Positions 56,308 to 64,000 of a DNA stretch of 64,000 bases are shown here, in pieces. A program made the translations under genes and the position numbers. The stretch is from Anaeramoeba ignava. Taxonomy: Eukaryota; Metamonada; Anaeramoebidae. How positions within the stretch are numbered: the stretch's first letter is position 1; each line of letters starts with the position of its first letter. Under the pieces are notes generated by a model that did not search any database, was not told the DNA's origin, and was given only the letters and a program-made list of their open reading frames with translations. The stretch is taken from positions 320,501-384,500 of the forward strand of contig JAPDFW010000075.1 of the NCBI GenBank assembly GCA_028826165.1, in the 5' to 3' direction.

Positions 56308-59300
56308 TTAACTGTTCCATTGAGTTCGAACAAAAACTAAACAACCACAAATTATTCCAAGAATGATCATATAAAGATTGATTTTTTTCCATTTTTTTTC
56401 AGTTCCAATAACCCAAACAAGGATTAAAACAACATAACCAAAAGCAAAACCACGAGCAACATCTATAAATACAGGAATTAAAATTGTTGAAATAATAATT
56501 GGTGTAGTTTCAACAATATTTTGGAATTCTGTGTCTAAATTTTGATTTAATTTTAATTTTTGATTTTAATTTTAATTTTGATTTAATTTTAATTTTAATT
56601 TTGATTTTAAATTTAATTTACATTCAAACATTCTTAATAATTTTGCTGTTGTAAATATAAGAATACTTCCTGTTGCTCCTGCTGGAATTAAATTAAAAAG
56701 TGGAAAGATTAAAATTGATAAAAAATAAAGTAATCCAGCTACAACTGAAGGAAATCCAGTTCTAAAATTTAAATAAATATTAAAATAAATATTAAAATAA
56801 ATATTAAATTAAATATTAAATTAAATATTAAAATAAATATTAAAATAAATATTAAAATAAATATTAAAATAAATATTTAAAATAAATATTAAAATAAATA
56901 TTTAATTAAATATTAAAATAAATATTAAATTAAATATTAAATTAAATATTAAAATAAATATTAAAATAAATATTAAATTAAATATTAAAATAAATATTAA
57001 AATAAATATTAAAATAAATATTAAAATAAATATTAAAATAAATATTAAAATAAATATTAAATATTAAAATAAATATTAAAATAAATATTTAAATAAATAT
57101 TAAAAATAAATATTAAATTAAATATTAAAATAAATATTTAAATAAATATTAAAATAAATATTTAAATAAATATTTAAAATAAATATTAAAATAAATATTA
57201 AAAATAAATATTTAAATAAATATTAAAATAAATATTAAAAAATAAATATTAAAATAAATATTAAAATAAATATTAAAAATAAATATTTAAATAAATATTA
57301 AAATAAATATTTAAATAAATATTAAAATAAATATTAAAATAAATATTAAAATAAATATTTAAATAAATATTAAAATAAATATTTAAATAAATATTTAAAT
57401 AAATATTAAAATAAATATTGGAATAAATATTAAAATAAATATTGGAATAAATATTAAAATAAATATTAAAATAAATATTAAAATAAATATTAAAATAAAT
57501 ATTAAATTAAATATTAAAATAAATATTAAAATAAATATTAAAATAAATATTAAAATAAATATTAAAATAAATATTGAAATAAATATTAAATAATATTTAA
57601 ACAAACTTTGCACCAATTGCAGCACCAACACAAGATTCAACAGCAACAGTTAAAGGAACAGTACCAAAAACAGCACCAACTAAAGACCAAGCAGCAACAA
57701 GAATTAAAATACGTCTTATACTATTTTTTTTTGGATTAGCAACTAAATTTGAAAAAGCTTCAGTATCATATTTAATTTCTTCCAAAAAAGTAAATTGGAT
57801 AGCAGTTAAAGTAACACATAAAATAGCAATAATACTACTTGCAATATTTGAAAAAACATAAAGAAAAGGTTTGGAAGCTGGATAACTAAAGCTCATTTTA
57901 AAAGCTGTTTTAGTAAGACTTGGTGAAAACCAATCATTCACTTGAAGATTTTCTGTTGATGCAGTTGAAATTAAAAATGCAATTGCTGAAATTAAAACAG
58001 AATTAATAAATATCCATGAAAAATCTCTTGTAATTCCATAAACTAAAAAAATTAATGTTAAAATCCCTATTAAAGCATTATAATTTGGTTCAAATGTAAA
58101 TCTTGGAGTTAAAGCTAAAATATCAAATAATCCAAATTTTCCAATATAAAGTCCCAACTTTATTTTTAAATTTAATTTGAATTTTGATTTGAATTTTTAT
58201 TTGAATTTTTAAATTTTTGAAATTTTGAATATTTACTCCATAAGATATTCCAATACGAAATGAAGAAGGAAAAGCTTTAATAATTGGGAAAAAAGAAATT
58301 CCAATCTTTAATTGAGTAAAAAAAAAATTTAATTATAAAATTAATTATAAAATTTAATTATAAAATTAATTATAAAATGAATTTTGTTTACAGAGATAAC
58401 TAAAGCAAATAAACTTTGTAAGAAAAATAAACTTAAAGAAGATTTCCAATCAAATTCATAATAATCTTGAAGAGGATTAACTAAAAAAGCAGCTTGAAGA
58501 GAATCAACTGTAATTATTAAAGGAATTCCAATTAAAAAACCTGAAGAAATTGTTGCTAAACCCATTGCTAAATAAATTAAAATTGATTTTGAAATTAAAA
58601 TTCATTTTGAAATTAAAATTGATTTTGAAATTGAAATTGATTTTGAAATTGATTTTGAAATTAAAATTGATTTTGAAATTTAAATTGATTTTGAAATTGA
58701 AATTGATTTTGAAATTAAAATTGATTTTAAAATTCATTTTGAAATTAAAATTGATTTTGAAATTAAAATTGATTTTGAAATTTAAATTGATTTTGAAATT
58801 AAAATTCATTTTGAAATTAAAATTCATTTTGAAATTGAAATTGATTTTGAAATTGAAATTGATTTTGAAATTGAAATTGATTTTGAAATTGATTTTGAAA
58901 TTGAAATTAAAATTGATTTTGAAATTCATTTTGATTTTGAAATTGATTTTGAAATTAAAATTACTAAAACAAGTTGCTACAAATGCTGTATGTGTATCCA
59001 TTTTGGCTTGTGCTAATACTTTTGGTGTTGTTCCAATAAGTTCTTTTTTTTTTTATTTTAAAATTAATTTATTTAAAATTTAAATGAATTTTATTTAAAA
59101 GTTTTTATACCAATTGTAACAAAAAACATTGCAATTCCTGCAAGAATTTCAATCATAAATGTTGAATTTCGAGAAGAAATTTCAAAATAATCATCAATCA
59201 TTTGAATATATTTATTTTCAAATGGTGAAGTTTTTTTTGGAGAATTATTATTATCATTATCATTAATTTCACTATCAGTTTCACTTATAGATTGAGAATT

Positions 59301-59336
59301 TGAATTATCTTTATTATTTTGAATAAAATCAGCCAT
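56308..59336 (-). CDS. AzgA-like purine (adenine/guanine/hypoxanthine) permease
   Basis: Seven exons: 59336-59111, 59042-58965, 58567-58392, 58305-58237, 58157-57607, 56761-56622 and 56534-56308; 488 aa, all junctions in phase. Residues 1-45 are an Asp/Ser/Asn-rich cytosolic leader. The family start is clear (DYFEISSRNSTFMIEILAG). Further family segments are FRIGISYG, GAVFGTVPLTVAVESCVGAA, KTGFPSVVAGLLYFLSILIF and IPAGATGSILIF. About 12-14 hydrophobic helices are expected. The AzgA branch of NCS2 transporters moves purines by proton symport. It is a multi-pass membrane protein; plasma membrane or contractile-vacuole location cannot be told. Intron 5 (845 nt) and intron 2 (397 nt) are satellite-filled. 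The stop lies 227 bp from the tandem-PH start. Confidence 0.88.
56765..57600. repeat. intronic array, 12-bp unit (AAATATTAAAAT)
   Basis: Fills permease intron 5 (56762-57606): about 65 copies of AAATATTAAAAT, with AAATATTTAAAT and AAATATTAAATT variants. Confidence 0.95.
58575..58960. repeat. intronic array of GATTTTGAAATT/AAAATT units
   Basis: Fills permease intron 2 (58568-58964). A 12-bp unit, GATTTTGAAATT, alternates with AAAATT hexamers. Phe-Lys-Ile-Asn frames over it are artefacts. Confidence 0.9.
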
Positions 59337-59708
59337 TTGCTATCGTTATTTTTATTTTTATTATCTTTATTTAAAAAATATTTTTTTGTTTTTTGTTTTT
59401 GTTTTTGTTTTTGTTTTTTTGTTTTTGCTTTTTCGATTTTTTTGTTTTTAGATTTGATAAGTTGAAAAATAAAAAGAAAAAAAAGAAGAAAAAAGAAGAA
59501 AAATGAAAAATAAAAAACAAAAAAAAAAATCTTAATTTTACTAATTTTTTAAAAATTATTAGTAATTATTTTTAATTTTAATTTAAATAAAAGGAAGGCA
59601 AAAATTAAATAAATAAAAATTAAATTAAAAATTTTTTTTTCATTTTTTCTCTTTTCAATTTTTTAATTGAAATATTTAATTTAATTTAATTTAATTTAAT
59701 AAAAAAAA
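59337..59708. promoter_or_regulatory. divergent intergenic region, purine permease and CH-domain gene
   Basis: 372 bp between two divergent starts. On the permease side are GTTTTTGTTTTTG repeats (59390-59440); in the middle are AAAGAAAAAA runs; before the plus-strand ATG come TTTTTTCATTTTTTCTCTTTT and AATTTAATTT repeats. No gene is seen. Confidence 0.35.
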
Positions 59709-62700
59709 ATGTCAAGAACTGGAAGAACTGCTGGTCCAAGAAGTCAAGAATGGGTAAGATTACAAAGAAAAATTTTCTCAAGATGGGTTAAACAAAAATT
59801 ATTAAGAACAAGACCAGAAATGCAAATTAATGATATTGTTGATGATTACAAAGATGGATTGGTTTTAATGAATTTAATTGAAGTTTTAAGTGAATCAAAA
59901 TTTGAAGGAAAATACAATCAAAGACCAAAAATGTCAGTTCATCGAATTGATAACTTAAACAACGCATTGAAGTTTGCATGGAGTAAAGGAGTTGATATGA
60001 AAGTGAAACCATCAGCAGAACAATTAGAAAAAGGCGATCAAAAGGCAGCATTAGCTTTAACTTGGGGAATCATGATGAAATTCATTAAGATTGATGATGG
60101 ATCAGGCGGAGAAGCTTTAAATGCAAAGGATGCATTGTTGATGTGGTGCAAAAACAAAACCGCAGGATATAAAGGTGTTGAAATTACTGACTTCAAGAAG
60201 AGTTTTGCTGATGGATTGGCTCTCTGTGCAATCATCCACAAACATCGTCCAAAATTAATTGATTTCAATAGTTTGGATTCAAGTGATCCTATCAAAACCT
60301 TGCAGATCGCTCAAGACGCTGCTGAGAAGTATTTTGGATTGGAAAAATATATCACACCTGATGAGATTAGAAAACTTGATGAGAACTCAATGGTTGTTTA
60401 TGTCAGTGAATATTACTACGGAATTGCGGAACAAAGAAAACTTGATTTGGCAGCTAGAAGAATTAAGAAGTTAATTGTTTTGACAAAGGAAAATGACAGG
60501 CTCAAAGCAGAATACAACAAAACAGCCAATAACTTCAAAGCAACCGTTAAGAAAGTTGAAAAGATTCTTGAAGACAGAACAATCGACAATACAATGGCTG
60601 GAGCTAAAAGAAGATTGGATCAATTTTACGAATACAAAGCAAAAGATAAAAATTCCTTAATTGCTGATCAATTGGATCTTGAGTCAAACTATAACAATTT
60701 AGCAATGAGATTGTCCCATCACAAACGTCCCGAATTCAAACCTGAAAAAGGATGTTCTTTGAAAGAGGTTGCCCAGGACATGCTACATTTGGAGGAGTGT
60801 GAACAAGAAAGAAAAGTAGCTCTTCATGCTGAATTAAATCGACAAATCAAACTCGTTAATATTTCAAAACAACATGAATCAAGATACAATAAATTAGTCG
60901 ACTATTTCAAACAGAAAAAGGAATATCTCGAATTCAGAGAAGAAATTGATTCAGTTTCTGCAGCCTACTTCCAAATCAGTCTTTTGGATCGATATGAAAA
61001 GGAAAATCAAACTATGATCAATACTGGTGTTGCCCATTTGAAAAAATTATCTGCCGAATTGAAACAGGAGAAATACGAATATCAAGCAAAAATCGAAGAG
61101 CATGATCACGATATTGATGATAAATTCAAGGAACTTGATAAATTGGCAAAAATCAAAAGACCTATTCTTGATGACCATTTGAAACGTGAAGAATTCATTG
61201 AAAAAGTCAGACAAATGAATGATGAACACAAAAACAAACATGAACAACTCTTGAAATGGTTCGAAATCAAGAAGGCCTATTTGAAAACAATGGAGGAAAT
61301 CAATTCAGTTCCTGATGCTTCAAAGAATTTGGATATTTTCAATTCTTATGTTAAGGAATACAAGAAATACCAAGAAAAAAATCTTGTTGAATTCAAGAAT
61401 TTCGGAAAAGAAACAATGAAACAAAAATACCAAACAGAATATTCAGAATATATCTTTAATGAAACTAAATATCAAGGCAAAACATTCGGAAAAAATCAAT
61501 TCTCTGATCTTACTGATAGACATGATGATATGGATCAAAAATTCAAGGAATTGGAAGAATTTGCTCAACAAAAGAAGGCTATTCTTGATGATCATTTTAA
61601 ACGTGAAAAATTCATTGAAGTTGTCAGACAAATGAATGAAGAACACAAAGACAAATACGAAAAACTTGTCAAATGGTTTGATTCCAAAAAGGCTTATTTG
61701 GATATCAAAGAGGAAATCAACACAGTTCCTGATGCTTCAAAGAATTTGGATATTTTCAATTCTTATGTTAAGGAATACAAGAAATACCAAGAAAAAAATC
61801 TTGTTGAATTCCATAAATTGGGAGATGATACTTTGAAACAGAAATATCAAACAGAATTTTCTGAATATGTTTATGATGAAACTAAATATCAAGGTAAATC
61901 ATTTGGAAAAATCAAATCAGAAGATATTACTGATAGACACGATGATATGGATAAGAAATTCAAGGAATTGGAAGAATTTGCCAAACAAAAGAAGGCTATT
62001 CTTGATGATCATTTGAAAAGAGAAGAATTCATTGAAGTTGTAAGACAAATGAATGAAGAACACAAAGACAAATACGAAAAACTTGTCAAATGGTTTGATT
62101 CCAAAAAGGCTTATTTGGATATCAAAGAGGAAATAAACTCAGTTTCCGAAGCAAGAACACAACTTAATCTTTTCTCAATTTATTCGAATGAATATAAAGA
62201 TTACAAACAAAACGATCTTGTTGAATTTCATAAATTGGGAGATGATACTTTGAAACAGAAATATCAAACAGAATTTTCCGAATATGTTTATGATGAAACT
62301 AAATATCAAGGTAAATCATTTGGAAAAATCAAATCAGAAGATATTACTGATAGACACGATGATATGGATAAGAAATTCAAGGATTTGGAAGAACTTGCCA
62401 AACAAAAGAAGGAAATTCTTGATGATCATTTGAAAAGAGAAGAATTCATTGTTACTGTTCGAAGAATGAATACTGAACATCAAGATCAATTCAAAAAACT
62501 TGTCAAATGGTTCGAAGATCAGAAAAATTACCTCAATATCAGAGAGGAAATCAACTCAGTTGGTGAAGCACAATCCAAGTTGAGTTTATTTGATGTTTAT
62601 TTGAAGGAATACATTTTCTACAAAGAAAACGAGCTTGTTGAATTCAAAAAATTAGGAAAGGATTTATTGAATCAAAAATATCAAACAGAATTTTCCGAAT

Positions 62701-64000
62701 ATGTTTATGATGAGACTAAATATCAAGGAAAAACATTCAATGGAATCAAATCAAAGGATATTACTGATAGACACGATGATATGGATAAGAAATTCAAGGA
62801 TTTGGAAGAACTTGCCAAACAGAAGAAGGAAATTCTTGATGATCATTTGAAAAGAGAAGAATTCATTGTTATTGTTCGAAGAATGAATACTGAACATCAA
62901 GATCAATACAAAAAACTTGTTGAATGGTTTGAAGTTAAGAAGGGATACTTGGAAGCAAGAGAAGAAATCAATTCAGTTTCTGAAGCCAAAACAAGATTGA
63001 ATTTGTTTGATGTTTATTTGAGGGAATACAAAGAGAGTCAAGATAACGAACTTTCTGAATTGAAGAAATTTGGAGCGGAAACATTGAATCAAAAATATCA
63101 AACAGAATTTTCCGAATATGTTTATGATGAAACTAAATATCAAGGCAAAACATTTGGAAAAATCAAATCAGAAGATATGACTGATAGACACGATGATATG
63201 GATAAGAAATTCAAGGAATTGACTGAGTTTTCAAAATCTAAAAAGGGATATCTTGATGAGTGCTTGAAATTGGAAACAAAGAAAGAAGAACTTCGACTTG
63301 CTTTTGCTAATGCTGTTTCTGAATTCACTGCGTTCATTAAATTGGAAATTGAAAATGCAAGTTTGAGAGAATTTGGATTCATTTTGGAAGAAGTTGAAGC
63401 TTACAGAAAAGTTATTGATGATTCTGATAAGGAAGTTTTACACAAAGCAGATGATAAAAAAACCGAATGTCAAAATGTCAAAAAACAACTTGATGAATAC
63501 AAAGTAGTTGACAATCCTTATACATCATTAACACTCGAAGATTTGGAGAAATCGCTTGACTCATTAAAAGCCGCGCTCGGAGAAAGAATCAAAGCATATG
63601 AAATTGAGCTCAAAAGACAACGAGACAACGATGCTTTATGCAAGAAATTCGCAGAAACAGCTGATCCTTTCTCAAAATGGATTACAGAACAAAAAGACAA
63701 AATTACAGCCTCAAAGGAATCACTTGAAGTTCAACTCGGCTTTGTGGATAAACTCATTTCGGGATTGGGATCCGAATCCAAAAGACTTGATCCGTTGAAA
63801 GACCTTCAGGAAAAGATGGACAAAGCAGGAATTCAAAATAACAGACACACAACTCTGACTCTTAAAGATCTTGAGGTTCAATGGCAACAATATGAAAACT
63901 TCCTGAAACGCAAGAAGAAAATGCTTGAGGAAGAAATTGAGCATCAAAAACTCCGAGGGATTACTGCCGAACAAATGCAAGAAATCGAAGAAAACTTCAA
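59709..64000 (+). CDS. CH-CH actin cross-linker with 139-residue spectrin-like repeats (3' end beyond window)
   Basis: Open from the ATG at 59709 to the right edge: at least 1430 aa, no intron seen. Residues about 18-125 are a first calponin-homology domain (SQEWVRLQRKIFSRWVKQKL, DGLVLMNLIEVLSE). Residues about 135-240 are a second (ALLMWCKNKTAGYKGVEITD, FADGLALCAIIHKHRP). The pair forms an actin-binding domain as in alpha-actinin, filamin and spectrin. The rest is helical: coiled coil from about 245, then tandem repeats containing LTDRHDDMDKKFKELEEFA and YQTEFSEYVYDETKYQGK. The repeats are 139 residues, longer than classic spectrin repeats (about 106) or the alpha-actinin rod (about 120). 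C-terminal EF hands would be expected if this is alpha-actinin-like, but lie outside. Base composition is less A/T-rich than average, as expected for a highly expressed gene. Confidence 0.88.
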   Translation, partial: MSRTGRTAGPRSQEWVRLQRKIFSRWVKQKLLRTRPEMQINDIVDDYKDGLVLMNLIEVLSESKFEGKYNQRPKMSVHRIDNLNNALKFAWSKGVDMKVKPSAEQLEKGDQKAALALTWGIMMKFIKIDDGSGGEALNAKDALLMWCKNKTAGYKGVEITDFKKSFADGLALCAIIHKHRPKLIDFNSLDSSDPIKTLQIAQDAAEKYFGLEKYITPDEIRKLDENSMVVYVSEYYYGIAEQRKLDLAARRIKKLIVLTKENDRLKAEYNKTANNFKATVKKVEKILEDRTIDNTMAGAKRRLDQFYEYKAKDKNSLIADQLDLESNYNNLAMRLSHHKRPEFKPEKGCSLKEVAQDMLHLEECEQERKVALHAELNRQIKLVNISKQHESRYNKLVDYFKQKKEYLEFREEIDSVSAAYFQISLLDRYEKENQTMINTGVAHLKKLSAELKQEKYEYQAKIEEHDHDIDDKFKELDKLAKIKRPILDDHLKREEFIEKVRQMNDEHKNKHEQLLKWFEIKKAYLKTMEEINSVPDASKNLDIFNSYVKEYKKYQEKNLVEFKNFGKETMKQKYQTEYSEYIFNETKYQGKTFGKNQFSDLTDRHDDMDQKFKELEEFAQQKKAILDDHFKREKFIEVVRQMNEEHKDKYEKLVKWFDSKKAYLDIKEEINTVPDASKNLDIFNSYVKEYKKYQEKNLVEFHKLGDDTLKQKYQTEFSEYVYDETKYQGKSFGKIKSEDITDRHDDMDKKFKELEEFAKQKKAILDDHLKREEFIEVVRQMNEEHKDKYEKLVKWFDSKKAYLDIKEEINSVSEARTQLNLFSIYSNEYKDYKQNDLVEFHKLGDDTLKQKYQTEFSEYVYDETKYQGKSFGKIKSEDITDRHDDMDKKFKDLEELAKQKKEILDDHLKREEFIVTVRRMNTEHQDQFKKLVKWFEDQKNYLNIREEINSVGEAQSKLSLFDVYLKEYIFYKENELVEFKKLGKDLLNQKYQTEFSEYVYDETKYQGKTFNGIKSKDITDRHDDMDKKFKDLEELAKQKKEILDDHLKREEFIVIVRRMNTEHQDQYKKLVEWFEVKKGYLEAREEINSVSEAKTRLNLFDVYLREYKESQDNELSELKKFGAETLNQKYQTEFSEYVYDETKYQGKTFGKIKSEDMTDRHDDMDKKFKELTEFSKSKKGYLDECLKLETKKEELRLAFANAVSEFTAFIKLEIENASLREFGFILEEVEAYRKVIDDSDKEVLHKADDKKTECQNVKKQLDEYKVVDNPYTSLTLEDLEKSLDSLKAALGERIKAYEIELKRQRDNDALCKKFAETADPFSKWITEQKDKITASKESLEVQLGFVDKLISGLGSESKRLDPLKDLQEKMDKAGIQNNRHTTLTLKDLEVQWQQYENFLKRKKKMLEEEIEHQKLRGITAEQMQEIEENF
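61384..63468 (+). repeat. five coding repeats spaced exactly 417 bp
   Basis: The equivalent of TTGTTGAATTC starts at about 61384, 61801, 62218, 62635 and 63052, each 417 bp (139 codons) after the last. Parts of adjacent units are nearly identical at the DNA level (for example around 61860-61960 and 62277-62380). A more diverged unit precedes them at about 60967. Confidence 0.88.

Noticed and set aside
1-64000. tRNA, rRNA or other structured RNA genes
   Set aside because: No cloverleaf-like or rRNA-like sequence noticed by eye; a dedicated search could not be run.
1-64000. Reassigned stop codons
   Set aside because: Confident coding exons end at TAA and TGA, and none contains a stop apart from the isolated frame-break sites and decayed genes described.
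1-64000. Transposons or viral insertions
   Set aside because: No transposase, reverse transcriptase, integrase or capsid-like reading frame was found.

Overview
The window is nuclear DNA from an extremely AT-rich eukaryote, most likely an amoeboid protist. Spliceosomal introns are numerous and mostly short (57-110 nt, GT...AG), most ending in a bare AAAAG or TTTAG. TAA and TGA both act as stops, and intergenic DNA and large introns consist almost wholly of A/T microsatellites and satellites. The gene content (ankyrin-BTB expansions, a RasGEF, a TLDc protein, an ELMO-type PH protein, a VPS9 protein, a CH-domain/spectrin-like cross-linker) resembles Amoebozoa or Anaeramoebae. This placement is inference: no rRNA or other marker gene is present.

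Layout. 0.2-4.8 kb (+): a small coiled-coil gene, an ankyrin-BTB-BTB gene, and a Ras-like-BTB-BTB gene ending in a CAAX box. 4.9-7.6 kb (-): a GC-richer secreted or surface protein with bacterial-type SBBP beta-propeller repeats and a Cys-rich tail. 7.7-8.5 kb: eight spaced copies of a conserved word. 8.6-12.3 kb (-): a decaying Ser/Asp/Lys repeat gene and TSR3. 12.5-15.2 kb: a coiled-coil gene (+) facing a stand-alone ELMO-type PH protein (-). 15.4-20.9 kb (+): a clathrin-adaptor beta subunit with three satellite-filled introns. 21.3 kb (-): ribosomal protein eS30. 22.0-31.7 kb (-): three tandem ankyrin-BTB-BTB paralogues, the middle one broken, separated by GAAATT arrays. 31.8-36.2 kb (+): a CAP-Gly/coiled-coil/RasGEF fusion.

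36.2-39.1 kb: a satellite with a repeat spacing averaging about 146 bp. 39.3-40.3 kb (+): a membrane-anchored bZIP factor. 40.5-41.3 kb (-): a TLDc protein. 41.6-45.8 kb (-): a helical-repeat protein with a 1.9-kb satellite intron. 45.9-48.6 kb (+): a VPS9-domain protein with a long Asn/Gln/Glu tract. 48.6-51.5 kb: a second satellite of about 143 bp. 51.7-52.6 kb (+): a small coiled-coil gene with a 10-nt microexon. 52.8-56.1 kb (-): a tandem-PH protein. 56.3-59.3 kb (-): an AzgA-like purine permease. 59.7 kb to the right edge (+): an incomplete CH-CH cross-linker with 139-residue repeats.

Themes. Many genes concern small-GTPase signalling, membrane traffic and cytoskeleton. Five divergent pairs share compact intergenic regions. 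Four otherwise intact genes carry one reading-frame break each (near 6172, 11733, 20282 and 43002), which are either assembly indels or translational recoding. Exon coordinates were worked out by hand from reading frame, splice dinucleotides and domain continuity.
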